From: Cellulosimicrobium protaetiae
Lineage (GTDB): Bacteria; Actinomycetota; Actinomycetes; Actinomycetales; Cellulomonadaceae
DNA length: 64,000 nucleotides
NCBI RefSeq assembly: GCF_009708005.2
Contig: NZ_CP052757.1
Location: 1,674,001-1,738,000, forward strand
Direction: 5' to 3'
The notes beneath the pieces are model-generated. The model searched no databases. It saw only the letters and a list, made by a program, of their open reading frames with translations, and was not told the origin of the DNA. Numbering within the stretch: the stretch's first letter is position 1; each line of letters opens with the position of its first letter. A program made the position numbers and the translations under genes. Shown piece after piece: positions 19,401 through 27,200 of this stretch.

Positions 19401-19555
19401 GTCACCCACACGCCCGAGTCGTTCAGGTCCACGTCCGCCGTGGCCTCGCCCTCGTAGAACAGCGCCAGCCCCACCAACGCGGTCGAGAACACCGACACGG
19501 TGCTCACCGACGCGACGGTACGACGATGCTCGCGGATGCTCGAGAGAAGGCCCAC
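13475..19555 (-). CDS. Giant membrane-anchored Ig-like/fibronectin III surface protein
   Basis: About 2,026 residues. Residues about 15-35 (SVSTVSVFSTALVGLALF) form one membrane anchor without a signal-peptidase site. Residues about 40-350 hold repeated short beta motifs (GLLGRFN, GLLWVLPFDG, GTLWTVAT) suggesting a propeller. About 400-1430 hold roughly ten Ig/cadherin-like modules marked by NDxDPDGD calcium-type motifs. About 1455-1900 hold five fibronectin III domains (LSWDPPNNNGADITGYTV is the first). The last 120 residues have spaced Cys pairs. There is no LPxTG or C-terminal anchor. AGGGAG precedes GTG 19555; TTG 19558 is the alternative. The role is probably cell-surface scaffolding or adhesion (inference). 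Confidence 0.85.
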   Translation of the reverse strand: MGLLSSIREHRRTVASVSTVSVFSTALVGLALFYEGEATADVDLNDSGVWVTKTSAGLLGRFNSESQALDGTLNAGSASFDVQQDAGRVLLDDAGTGTASPVSVAHLKLDGQIRLPAGAQVVSGGATTAILDGEEGLLWVLPFDGAASFDAEKLDPVAEVGGEGALTVSRDGTVFAAIPSTGTLWTVATTSKGAVEGEPSSSALPVSKGAEVDVTAVGDEPVVLDRSASHLILPGGESVAVEGGGDARLQQPSQSSDVVVVATTDALVSQPLKGGDAQRRAAQGVPAAPVQLGVCTYGAWASTGQVIRDCDGTGRDVDERLEGLDPQTRLEYRVNRQVIVLNDLSAGTLWMAADEYQKVDDWDVQMPEEAEGEESDAELTNPEQVDQFIADRTQPNKPPQPKDDSFGVRPGRTTILPVLGNDVDPDGDVMTASLAGDSPANATVQAIMGGAALQAVVPEDAQGTGTFRYAVADGRGGVAEAGVTLKVSPWGENAAPEQTGDPVLRVAQGGRASIKVLPYFKDPDGDDLYLASAAATVAGDDVRSRPDGTVEFRDGGGSTGRKIVTLLVSDGEMSFEGKLLVDVVPGPQPPVAVNDHVVVPAGQPVTVEPLRNDTDPNGDELRLASVSESAPAEITPNYDAGTFTFLSMEPRSYDLTYQVTDGPNATTGLVRVDVLPPSEAAGAPIVVTDTALLPAGGSTLVDVLANDTDPAGGVLVVQSVRVPADAGVSVAILAHQMLRVTEIRRLDAPVTVEYTASNGTETATGQVRVIPVPAPTRLQPPQAAADEVTVHAGDVVTVPVLKNDTHPDGLELFLQPELEQDVDPALGEAFVSEDTLRFKAGPEAGTAYAIYRVRDVNGQEDSAQVTIRIRDGEDNAPPQPREIQARVLSGSSVRIAVPLDGIDPDGDSVQVTGIATPAGKGTARVVDGQIEYAASKNATGHDTFTYSVLDARGATAVGTVQVGIARPAETNQPPVAVDDEITVRPGRTVSVAAVANDTDPDGDQVGLVPGGIEDTHDLDAEVVTDRIVLTSPDQDGAYTFYYQVQDTYGARATGAVTVNVAADAPLLPPVARDDTVPVEDILGKTEVTVPVLDNDDDPDGAATELTVTTDATTTTVTDTGELVVTLTETRQVVTYTVTDVDGLTAKAFVKVPGLTDQAPTLRPGITPLEVVSGEPLPIDITDYVLVVEGKTPRLTTEEKVTALEGTREVPSTTEIVYTSNAEYVGPAAVTFEVTDGSGPDDPDGHTALLTLPITVVPPENLPPELSTPTLDVAAGEEASIDLARFATDADGDPLTFKATGQAQGVTVTVEGSTLHAQATPDVPKGSVVQVPISVTDGEHPPVEGTATLTVVASTRPLARANQDTVDDAHQGKPTTVPVLANDSNPFPDTPLTVTGAVVETGSGDVAFTGDSVTVTPAESFVGVMVVVYRVQDATKDQDRLVEGRVQLKVLGKPEAPATPQVDEVRSKTVVLSWDPPNNNGADITGYTVRSQNGYEKACGTTTCTLDGLTNDVEYTFTVFATNAVGDGPASPPSEVARPDEKPDPPAAPTLEFGDKSLTVTWENKTYTDRSAIETVNLEISPAPPGGAIQMQALSGNQVVWTGLTNGVAYRVRVQAVNRAPDPSDWGDYSAEEIPAGLPDVPETPSASRASDSPLNGGSIDVAWKAPFENGDAVKAYHLQRYRNGSPDGAALTLTGLSHKATGLDNESSYTFTVTAENKAGVTAPSGQSAAVVPFGRPEAPPRPSVQNVGSGSQDSGIPRVSWGAADANGSPITAYTVTAAPGGATKQVAGTSVDFTGLPAGTYTFTVTATNAGGTSTSSQASGQARAYGKPGQPSTSASRIGENRGRFTISAPSSNGGDGISRYEWQLSGAQNSSGTGQRVDVGSDYDQTFRLQARACNAAGCSAWGNQATFTTDKRPDPPRIWASRGAPATTGSYGDCNDLSVCTKYRLNTNATFPTDTYTVQCMTNAGGYDHAITGGYTREFGPNASFDLPCIMGNYYPAPQNWISVSPAPARVEVQRNTWPNK

Positions 19556-19733
19556 CAATGCTCCCTAAGTTCCTGGTCGGGGCACACGGGACCGCGTCAT
19601 CCTGTCGAGCCGAGATGGCGAGAGGAGAAGGAGACGCGCGTCAGTGCCCACAGAACGCCCCGTCGAGGGTAACCGAGCGGACCCGGCTCTCGATATGGGG
19701 AGGAGTCCCCACGGGGGTGGAATCTCCGGGTGT

Positions 19734-19982
19734 TCAGGGCAGAAGGGACGCGCGCGACACCGCCGCGCGGTCGAGGGTGCGCTCCGTGGCGGCGTGGAGC
19801 CGGTCGGTCGAGATCGCGGGCGCCGTCTCCGGGGCCTCGGTGAGGCGGTCGCGACGAGCCTGAGCTCTCGCCGCGGCGCGGCGGCGACCGAGGTCGCTCA
19901 GCGCCGAGCCCACGACGACGAGCAGGCGGTCGGCGCCGCGCGGCTCGACGGTGCGGGGCAGGGTGGGGGAGTACGCGCTCAT
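19734..19982 (-). CDS. Small basic protein coupled to ArsR regulator
   Basis: 82-residue protein whose ATG overlaps the arsR stop by 4 nt (ATGA), so translation is coupled. It contains a short hydrophobic stretch LLVVVGSAL near residue 20 followed by a helical, Arg/Ala-rich region LGRRRAAARAQARRD. I recognise no family. The coupling to the regulator argues that it is real. It could be a small partner of the ArsR protein or a peripheral membrane protein. A short hairpin TGGGGA-GGAG-TCCCCA (19696-19711) follows. Confidence 0.6.
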   Translation of the reverse strand: MSAYSPTLPRTVEPRGADRLLVVVGSALSDLGRRRAAARAQARRDRLTEAPETAPAISTDRLHAATERTLDRAAVSRASLLP

Positions 19983-20596
19983 GAGGGGTTCTCCTTGCCG
20001 TCGATGGTGGGGAAGACGTTGAAGTGGATCTGCACGGGCCGGGCGCCCGGCGTCTGCTCCTGGCCCTGGAAGCGGTGGAGCGTCGCGTCGAGCGCGTCCC
20101 AGGCCTCCGCGACCTCGACCATCTGGTCCGCCGTGAGCCACATGCTCGCGGTGGTGAGGCGCGCGCCGTCGAGCCACCGCGGGGGGAGCTCGGAGGAGCG
20201 TTCCAGGAAGGTCTGGATCTTGCGTGCACGGGCGTTCTCGAACTCCCGGCTCACCATCGCTCCGGCGAGGGTGGCCGCGGTGTCCTCGGTCTGGTCGTCG
20301 GGCATGCTCACGGTGAACCCACCCGGCGGGCGTTCCCACCACCGCTCCCGTGCCGTGCCCTTTCCGGCGACCTCGCGGACGAAGCCGTGCCGCGCGAGCT
20401 GGCGCAGGTGGTAGCTCGTCGACCCGCTGGACTCGCCGACGAGGTCGGCGAGGCGGCTCGCCGTGAGCGCGCCGTGGGTGGAGAGCAGGTCGAGGATCTG
20501 GACCCGCAACGGGTGCGCGAGCGCCTTGAGCTGCGCCGGGCCGAGCGCGGGGTGGCGCTCGGCGCTCGGGGGTGTGGTGTCGCCGTCGGTGCTCAT
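19979..20596 (-). CDS. ArsR-family winged-helix regulator
   Basis: 205-residue regulator. Residues about 20-90 (LKALAHPLRVQILDLL, TASRLADLVGESSGSTSYHLRQLARHGFV) form an ArsR-type winged helix; a 100-residue C-terminal domain with WLTADQMVEVAEAWDALD follows, as in longer ArsR-like regulators of transporters or oxygenases. No cysteine metal site of the classical ArsR kind is visible, so it probably senses an organic ligand or protein (inference). TAGTCT (20603-20608) ends 6 nt before its ATG, giving a leaderless mRNA. It is divergent from the mpaB-like gene, and the long palindrome 20613-20658 between them is the likely operator for both. Confidence 0.88.
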   Translation of the reverse strand: MSTDGDTTPPSAERHPALGPAQLKALAHPLRVQILDLLSTHGALTASRLADLVGESSGSTSYHLRQLARHGFVREVAGKGTARERWWERPPGGFTVSMPDDQTEDTAATLAGAMVSREFENARARKIQTFLERSSELPPRWLDGARLTTASMWLTADQMVEVAEAWDALDATLHRFQGQEQTPGARPVQIHFNVFPTIDGKENPS

Positions 20597-20612
20597 GCGA
20601 CGAGACTATCTA

Positions 20613-20658
20613 TCCAAAGACATGTTTGCAAGAGGTTCTTTGCAACATGTTCTTTGGA
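20613..20658. promoter_or_regulatory. Long inverted repeat, probable ArsR-type operator
   Basis: TCCAAAGACATGTTTGCAA (20613-20631) is matched in inverse by 20641-20658 with small gaps. The element also holds a direct repeat GTTCTTTG. It is markedly AT-rich against its surroundings and sits between the divergent arsR and mpaB-like genes, immediately behind the arsR -10 box. Confidence 0.6.
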
Positions 20659-20669
20659 CAGTCGGACGA

Positions 20670-20717
20670 CCCGGTCCACGACCCGGTCCACAGCCCGGTC
20701 CACGGTTCGGTCCACCG
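20670..20717. repeat. Four 12-bp tandem repeats before the mpaB-like gene
   Basis: Units start at 20670, 20682, 20694 and 20706 with consensus CCCGGTCCACGA; the fourth is degenerate (TTCGGTCCACCG). They fill the 5' region between the operator and the start at 20760. They do not look coding. Confidence 0.7.
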
Positions 20718-20759
20718 TGGGGCGCGCGAGGTGCGGGAGGGGGTGCGAGCATCGACGCC

Positions 20760-21605
20760 ATGGCGCACGTCGTGGAGCGGGCACGCGGTGCGGCGGAGCG
20801 CGCGATCTTCCTCCGGGTCGCGGGCCCGGACGCGACCGCCACGAGGGCGCGCATCCGCCGGACACCGGGGCCACGGTGGTTCCGACCGGGTTCACCGGTC
20901 CAGCGGGTGCACGGTGACGCGTCGATGTTCGTCGGGGGTCTGCGCGCCCTGCTGCTGCAGAGCCTGCACCCGCTGGCCATGGCGGGTGTCGCGGCGCACT
21001 CGGGCTATCGCGGCGACCCGTGGGGACGGCTCCAGCGCACGTCGACCTTCATCGCGGTCACCACCTTCGGCACCGCCGAGGACGCCGAGCGGGCGGTCGC
21101 CGCGGTGCGTGCGGTGCACGAGCGCGTCCGCGGTCGGTCGCCCGACGGTCGTCCCTACCGTGCGAGCGACCCCGACCTGCTGCGCTGGGTCCACGTCGCC
21201 GAGACCCAGAGCTTCCTCGTCGCGCACCAGTCGTTCGGCCGGGACCCGCTCGACGCGCGGGGGTGCGACGAGTACGTAGCCCAGGCCGCGGTCGTCGGGC
21301 GGGCGCTCGGGGTGGTGGACGCGCCGCGCACGCGGAGCGCGCTCGACGCAGCGGTCGAGGGCTACCGGCCTGCGCTCTCGCTCACGCCGGCCGCGACGGA
21401 CGCCGCGCGGTTCCTGCTGCTCGAGCCGCCGCTCCCGTGGTTCGTGCGTCCCGCGTACGCGGGGCTGGCCGTCGCCGCGCGCGAGTCGCTGCCCGCGTGG
21501 GCGCGCGCCGGCATGCCGCGGGTGCGTGGACTGCCGGCGCGGTGGGCACGACCTGCGGGTGCCGTCGTCACGCGGTCGATCCGGTGGGCGCTCCCGTCAC
21601 CGTGA
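20760..21605 (+). CDS. MpaB-like oxygenase family protein (DUF2236)
   Basis: 281-residue member of the DUF2236/MpaB/latex-clearing-protein superfamily, haem-containing oxygenases or relatives whose substrates are mostly unknown. The hallmark ALLLQSLHPLAMAGVAAHS followed by DPWGRLQRTSTFI lies at about residues 64-100. HVAETQSFLVAHQSFG near residue 150 and LPWFVRPAYAGLA near 232 are also typical. The ATG is set by the start of homology; no clear ribosome-binding site is seen. It is divergent from arsR across a palindrome and a tandem-repeat block, so ArsR-controlled expression is likely. Confidence 0.82.
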   Translation: MAHVVERARGAAERAIFLRVAGPDATATRARIRRTPGPRWFRPGSPVQRVHGDASMFVGGLRALLLQSLHPLAMAGVAAHSGYRGDPWGRLQRTSTFIAVTTFGTAEDAERAVAAVRAVHERVRGRSPDGRPYRASDPDLLRWVHVAETQSFLVAHQSFGRDPLDARGCDEYVAQAAVVGRALGVVDAPRTRSALDAAVEGYRPALSLTPAATDAARFLLLEPPLPWFVRPAYAGLAVAARESLPAWARAGMPRVRGLPARWARPAGAVVTRSIRWALPSP

Positions 21606-21698
21606 GCCCACGTTCCTCGACGGGCTGCCGAGCCGCTGCGGGGCCCCGTCGCGCGACCGGTGCGTGGGGCTCGTGCGCGGATCCGGGTCAGTCGGGGC

Positions 21699-22238
21699 TC
21701 ATGGGTCGTCGCGGCGCCGACGGTAGGCGTCGAGGTCGTCGTTGAGGCGCGTCAGGAGCTCCGCGAGCAGCGCGCGGTCGAGGCGGGACCAGCCGCCCAG
21801 CACGTCGGCGTAGAGCGCGGTCCGGGCGTCCCGGTGCGCGGCGAGCTCGTCGAGGCCTGCGCTCGTCGGCTCCACCACGACCGCCCGGCCGTCGTGGGGG
21901 TCGCGGGCGCGGCGTGCGTTACCCGCCCGCTCGAGCGCGACGACCTGGCGGGTGACGGTGGAGGCGTCGAGCCCGAGCCGCTCCGCGAGAGCGTTGACGT
22001 GGAGCGGGCCGTGCGTCCCGAGCGTGTGGAGCAGGAGGTAGCCCGAGCGGTCGAGCGTCCCGCCGCGACGCGAGGTGCCCGGCGCTCCCGAGGCGCGCGT
22101 GCGCTCGGCGCGACGCAGGAGCTGGGCGACCTCGAGCTCGATCTCGCCGAGCACGTCGTGCGCGGTCGCGTCGTCGCGCGCCGAGGCACCGCCGACGGGC
22201 GAACCGGGCACTCGATCGTTTCCTTCGGCAACCGTCAT
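21699..22238 (-). CDS. MarR-family regulator, divergent from MFS exporter
   Basis: 179-residue winged-helix regulator. Core residues about 60-130 read LDRSGYLLLHTLGTHGPLHVNALAERLGLDASTVTRQVVALERAG, then DPHDGRAVVVEPTSAG, the MarR wing. TAGAAT (22245-22250, minus strand) ends 6 nt before its ATG, indicating a leaderless transcript. The divergent partner is an MFS transporter 103 nt away, the classical MarR-exporter arrangement. Repeated CAGATA elements in the shared promoter region are the likely binding site. The inducer is unknown. Confidence 0.9.
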   Translation of the reverse strand: MTVAEGNDRVPGSPVGGASARDDATAHDVLGEIELEVAQLLRRAERTRASGAPGTSRRGGTLDRSGYLLLHTLGTHGPLHVNALAERLGLDASTVTRQVVALERAGNARRARDPHDGRAVVVEPTSAGLDELAAHRDARTALYADVLGGWSRLDRALLAELLTRLNDDLDAYRRRRDDP

Positions 22239-22250
22239 GGGTGTATTCTA

Positions 22251-22278
22251 CAGATACTTACCTGTCAGATACAGATAA
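22251..22278. promoter_or_regulatory. CAGATA repeats in the MarR/MFS intergenic region
   Basis: CAGATAC occurs at 22251-22257 and 22266-22272, followed by CAGATAA at 22272-22278. The first two are 15 bp apart. The block lies between the MarR -10 box and the MFS gene, in the only AT-rich part of the spacer. Proposed regulator or promoter site. Confidence 0.45.
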
Positions 22279-22340
22279 ATCTCCCCGCCCAGCCCGATCC
22301 GGCCGGGCGGCCCTCTCCCACGACCAGGAAGTGCGACGCA

Positions 22341-23573
22341 GTGGCCTCCCCACGCAACGAACCGAACCGCACCGCCATCTACGCGACCGCCCTCACGGCG
22401 TTCTTCGCGATCGCCGGCATCGCCGTCGTCGACCCGATCCTGCCGGTCATCGGCGAGGAGATCGGGGCTTCGACCTGGCAGATCGAGCTCTTGTTCACGG
22501 CCTACATCGCCGTCATGGCGCTCGGCATGATCCCCGCCGTCATGGCGACCGGACGCTTCGGGTACAAGAAGATCCTCGCGACCGGCGTGAGCCTCGTCGC
22601 CGTGGCCGCGGTGCTCGCGGCGCTCAGCACGAGCATCGGCCAGCTCGCCGCCCTGCGCGGGTTGTGGGGTCTCGGCAACGCGATGTTCTTCGCGACCGCG
22701 ATGGTCCTGCTCGTCTCGCTCGCGAACGACCGCGAATGGGTCGTCGAGCTCTTCGAGACGTGCGTCGGCCTCGGCTTCGCCGTCGGGCCGCTGATCGGCG
22801 GGCTGCTGGGCGGGATCTCCTGGCGGGTGCCGTTCTTCGTGTGCGGCGTGTTCATGCTCGTCGCGCTGCTCGTGTCCGTGACGCGTCTCAAGGACCCGGC
22901 CGAGAAGCCCGCGCCCCTGCGGCTCGGCCAGGTGTTCCACCTCTTCCGCAAGCCCGGCTTCCTCGCGCTCGCCGCGGTCACCGCCGCGTACAACTTCTGC
23001 TTCTTCGTCGTGCTCGGGTACACGCCCGTCTTCCTCGGGCTCGACGTCGTGCCGCTCGGCCTGGTCTTCACCGCCTGGGGCGTGGGGCTCGCGGTCGGGA
23101 TCCTCGTCGTCGGGCACCGGCTCGCACACCGCGTCGGCGCCGTCCAGACGCTCGGCGTCGCGATCGTGGGGGTCCTGGTCGCGCTGGTCCTGCTGGCGCT
23201 CGACCTCGGGACGGCGTGGTCCGTCGTCGTGCTCGTGGGCGCCGGCGTCTTCATGGGCATCGCGAACGCGAACCTCACCGACCTGTCGCTCGCGCTCGGC
23301 GACCCGGACCGGCGCGTGACGACCGGCGCCTTCAACCTCGTCCGGTGGGGGTTCGCCGCGCCCGCGCCGGTCATCGCGGGCCTGCTGCACCCGGTCTCCG
23401 CGACCGCGCCGTTCTGGCTGGGCGCGGGGATCCTCGTGCTCGGCGTCGTCGTCTTCGTGGCGTTCGGCCACCGCATGGCGGGCGAGCTCGGCGAGCGCGT
23501 GCTGTGGTCGCGCTGGAACCGCCGGGCGCGCGCCGTCGAGGGGACGCCGGAGGAGGCGCTCGGCGAGGTCTGA
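22341..23573 (+). CDS. Major facilitator superfamily exporter
   Basis: 410-residue inner-membrane transporter with about 12 predicted membrane spans. The first is FFAIAGIAVVDPILPVIG. The loop 2-3 MFS motif is degenerate (VMATGRFGYKKI), and GLGFAVGPLIGGLLGGISWRVPFF in helix 5 is the antiporter-type motif C, indicating an exporter of the DHA1/multidrug kind. The GTG at 22341 lies 10 nt after AGGAA and is preceded by an untranslated leader. Expression is probably repressed by the divergent MarR protein. A wobble-containing hairpin follows 21 nt after the stop. Confidence 0.9.
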   Translation: MASPRNEPNRTAIYATALTAFFAIAGIAVVDPILPVIGEEIGASTWQIELLFTAYIAVMALGMIPAVMATGRFGYKKILATGVSLVAVAAVLAALSTSIGQLAALRGLWGLGNAMFFATAMVLLVSLANDREWVVELFETCVGLGFAVGPLIGGLLGGISWRVPFFVCGVFMLVALLVSVTRLKDPAEKPAPLRLGQVFHLFRKPGFLALAAVTAAYNFCFFVVLGYTPVFLGLDVVPLGLVFTAWGVGLAVGILVVGHRLAHRVGAVQTLGVAIVGVLVALVLLALDLGTAWSVVVLVGAGVFMGIANANLTDLSLALGDPDRRVTTGAFNLVRWGFAAPAPVIAGLLHPVSATAPFWLGAGILVLGVVVFVAFGHRMAGELGERVLWSRWNRRARAVEGTPEEALGEV

Positions 23574-23594
23574 GCCACCGGCACCGCCGCAGGG

Positions 23595-23626
23595 GAGGGT
23601 CTCGGGCCGCGTGGCTCGGGACCCTC
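23595..23626. terminator. Bidirectional hairpin between MFS and MarR genes
   Basis: Arms 23595-23608 and 23613-23626 pair over 14 bp with two wobble positions and a 4-nt loop. It sits between convergent genes and reaches the stop codon of the MarR gene. Confidence 0.55.
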
Positions 23627-24119
23627 ACTCCTCCGGCGCGGTCGAGGTGTCCGTCGAGGCGTCCGTGGCGGACGCCTCCGCGACCTCGGTGAGGGCCTCG
23701 ATCCCGACCGTGAGCGCGCGCAGGTCCTCGACGGCGAGCCGGTCGAGCAGGTCCGTGAGGGGCTCGTCCTCCTGAGCCGCGATCCGGCGCACGGCCGCGG
23801 CACCGCGCGGCGTCGCGGCGACCAGCCGCACGCGACCGTCCTGCGGGTCGGGGCGGCGTGCGGCCATCCCCGCCGCCTCCAGCCGGTCCACGATCCCCGA
23901 GAGCGTCGCGGGGGAGATGCCCAGAACTTCCGCGAGCCGGTGGGAGCTCGTCTCGCCGTCGAGCTGGAGGACGGCGAGCGCGCGGAGCTGCGGGACCGTG
24001 AGGGTCGTGCGGAGGAGCGGCTCGAGCCGCTGGGCGAGGAGCAGGTCGGCGAGGCGGCGCTGGGCGTCCTCGAGACGCCGGGCGAGCGCCGCGCGCTCGT
24101 CGTCGGCAGGGGAGGTCAC
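23625..24119 (-). CDS. MarR-family regulator, divergent from RND pump
   Basis: 164-residue MarR protein. The winged helix LTVPQLRALAVLQLDGETSSHRLAEVLGISPATLSGIVDRLEAAG precedes the wing DPQDGRVRLVAATPRG. The GTG at 24119 is chosen over a TTG at 24152 because TAGAGT (24127-24132 on the minus strand) ends 7 nt before it, giving a leaderless mRNA. The RND pump gene starts 112 nt away in the opposite direction, with a perfect CGTTA-CGC-TAACG palindrome between them. The C-terminal 25 residues are acidic and Thr/Ser/Ala-rich. Confidence 0.88.
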   Translation of the reverse strand: MTSPADDERAALARRLEDAQRRLADLLLAQRLEPLLRTTLTVPQLRALAVLQLDGETSSHRLAEVLGISPATLSGIVDRLEAAGMAARRPDPQDGRVRLVAATPRGAAAVRRIAAQEDEPLTDLLDRLAVEDLRALTVGIEALTEVAEASATDASTDTSTAPEE

Positions 24120-24166
24120 GGCGCAGACTCTATCGGTGAGCGCGGGAACCAACCCGAGATGCTTCG

Positions 24167-24179
24167 CGTTACGCTAACG
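24167..24179. promoter_or_regulatory. MarR operator palindrome CGTTA-CGC-TAACG
   Basis: A perfect 5-3-5 inverted repeat in the MarR/RND divergent region. TACGCT or TAACGA within it could be the -10 box of the RND gene, so binding would block pump expression. Confidence 0.6.
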
Positions 24180-24231
24180 AAATCGCGACGCCGACGTCGT
24201 CTCCCACCCGACCTGGAACCCTGGAGGCTCC

Positions 24232-27200
24232 GTGTCCCGTCTTGCCCGGCTGTCGCTGGCCAACCGCGCGCTCGTCGCGCTCGCCACGGTCGCGATCGCG
24301 ATCTTCGGCGTCATCAGCATGGGGTCCCTCAAGCAGGAGCTCATCCCGAGCCTGCAGATCCCGACCGCCGCCGTCGTCGGCGTCTACCCGGGCTCCGCCC
24401 CGGCGATCGTCGAGCAGCAGGTGACCGTCCCCGTGGAGACGGCCGCGCGCGCGGTCAAGGGCGTCGAGGACGTGACGTCGACGTCGTCCACGGGCATGTC
24501 CGTGACGACCGTCCAGTTCGCGTACGGCACCGACATGGACGCCGCGGCGTCCCAGCTCCAGACGGCCGTCACGCGGTTGCAGTCGCAGCTCCCGGAGGAC
24601 GTCGAGCCGCAGGTCGTCACGGGGTCGATCGACGACCTGCCCGTGATCCAGCTCGCCGTGTCGGGCGGTGCCGACGACGCCGCGCTCGCCGACACGGTGA
24701 CGTCGAGCGTCGTCCCGGCGCTGGAGGACGTCGAGGGCGTGCGCAGCGTCGCGGTGAGCGGCATCGCCGACCAGCAGGTGACGGTCGACCTCGACCCGGC
24801 CGCGCTCGCCGCCGCCGGGCTCAGCCCCGCGCAGGTCTCCACGATCCTCCAGGACAACGGCGTCGTGATCCCCGCCGGGACCGTCTCCGACGGAGACCGC
24901 ACCCTCAGCGTGCAGGTCGGCACCGCGGTGACGACCGTCGACGAGCTCGCCGCGCTGCCGCTCGTCTCGCCGACCGCCGCCCCGGGCACCGCGCCCGTCG
25001 CGCTCGGCGACGTCGCGACCGTCACCGCGGGGCCCGAGCCCGCGACGTCGTACTCGCGTCTCGACGGCGAGAACGCGCTGGCCGTCGCGATCACCAAGAC
25101 GCCCGCCGGCAACACGGTCGAGGTCTCGCACGCGGTCCAGGACGCGGTCGACGACCTCTCGGGCGTGCTCGAGGCGCAGGACGTGCGGGTCGAGGTCGTG
25201 TTCGACCAGGCGCCGTTCATCGAGGAGTCGATCGAGGGCCTCGCGACCGAGGGCCTGCTGGGTCTCGTCTTCGCCGTCGTCGTGATCCTGCTGTTCCTCG
25301 CGTCGCTCCGCTCGACGCTCGTGTCCGCGGTGTCCATCCCGCTGTCGCTGCTCGTGACCTTCATCGTCATGAACGCCACGGGCTACACGCTGAACATCCT
25401 CACCCTCGGTGCGATGACCGTCGCCATCGGTCGCGTGGTCGACGACTCGATCGTCGTCATCGAGAACATCAAGCGCCACCTGTCGTACGGCGAGGAGAAG
25501 CGCGGCGCGATCATCGGCGCGGTCCAGGAGGTCGGTGGCGCGATCACGTCGTCGACCGTCGCGACGGTCGCCGTGTTCCTGCCCATCGCTCTCGTGGGCG
25601 GCATGGTCGGGGAGCTCTTCCGGCCGTTCGCCCTCACCGTGGCGATCGCGATGCTCGCGTCGCTCTTCGTCGCGCTGACGATCGTCCCCGTCCTCGCGTA
25701 CTGGTTCATCAAGTCCCCGCCCGTCCCGGCGGACCCCGAGGCCGCGCGCCTCGCGGGCGAGCGCGCCCGCGCCGCGGCGGAGGCCAAGGAGCGCCGCGGG
25801 CTGTGGCAGCGTGCCTACGTCCCGACGCTGCGGGCGGCGTTGCGCCACCCCGTGGTCACGCTCGGCGTCTCGGTCGCGATCCTCGCGGGCACGCTCGCGC
25901 TCGTGCCGCGCCTCGAGACGAACTTCCTCGGCGACACGGGTCAGGACACGCTCACCGTCACCGAGTCGTTCGCCCCCGGCACGTCGCTCGAGGCGCAGGA
26001 CGCCGCCGCGCGCGACGTCGAGCAGGCGCTCCTGGGCGTCGACGGCGTCACGACCGTGCAGACGACGGTCGGCACCGCGGGCGGGCCGGAAGCCGCGTTC
26101 TTCGGCGGCGGGGGCTCCCCGACGGCGACGTTCGCCGTCACGCTCGACGAGGACGCCGACGCCGTCGCCGCCCAGGAGGACGTGCGCGACGCCGTCTCCG
26201 GGCTGGGCGGCGAGGCGAGCGAGGGCATCGAGGTCGCCGGCGCGGACGCCGCGTTCGGCAGCTCGACGGTCGACCTCGTCGTGCGCGCCCCCGACACCGA
26301 GACCCTCGCGGCCGCCGCGGCGGACGTGCAGGAGCTCGCCGAGGACGCCGACGGCGCGGCCCAGGTGACCAACAACCTCGCCTCCGCGCAGTCCACGGTC
26401 CAGGTGACCGTCGACCGCGACGCCGCGGCCGCCGTCGGGCTCACCGAGACGCAGGTGGCCGGGACGGTCGCGGGGACGATGTCGCCCGCGCCGATCGGCA
26501 CGGTGAACCTCGGCGACGGCCCGGTCCAGGTCCGCGTCCTCGCGGGCGAGGCCCCGGCGACCGTCGCGGAGCTCGAGCAGGTCGTGCTGCCCACCGCGGC
26601 CGGGCCCGTGCCGCTCACGCAGGTCGCCGAGGTCGCCGAGGTCGAGGTCCCCACCTCGATCACGCGCGTCGACGGCGAGCGCAGCGCGACCATCTCCGTC
26701 ACGCCCGCGGGCCAGGACCTCGGTGCGCTCACCACCGAGCTCACGACCGCGATCGACGGCCTCGAGCTCGAGGGCGGCGCGACGGTCGAGATCGGCGGCG
26801 TCGCGTCCGACCAGGCCGACGCGTTCGCCGACCTCGGGCTCGCGCTGCTCGTCGCGATCCTCATCGTCTACCTCGTCATGGTCGCGACGTTCCGCAGCCT
26901 CCTCCAGCCGTTCATCCTGCTCGTGTCGATCCCGTTCGCCGCGACGGGTGCGCTGCTCCTGCTGCTCGCCACCGCGACGCCGCTCGGCGTGCCGGCCCTC
27001 ATCGGCCTGCTCATGCTCGTCGGCATCGTCGTGTCGAACGCGATCGTGCTCATCGACCTCATCAACCAGTACCGCGAGCGCGGCCGGTCGCTCGACGACG
27101 CCGTCATGGAAGGCTCGCGCAAGCGCCTGCGTCCCATCGTCATGACGGCCGCGGCGACGATCTTCGCGCTCACCCCGATGGCGATCGGCATCACCGGCGG

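Noticed and set aside
20670-20717. CRISPR-like array
   Set aside because: Repeats are 12 bp and directly adjacent without spacers; no cas gene is present. The same applies to 12010-12054 and 62181-62215.
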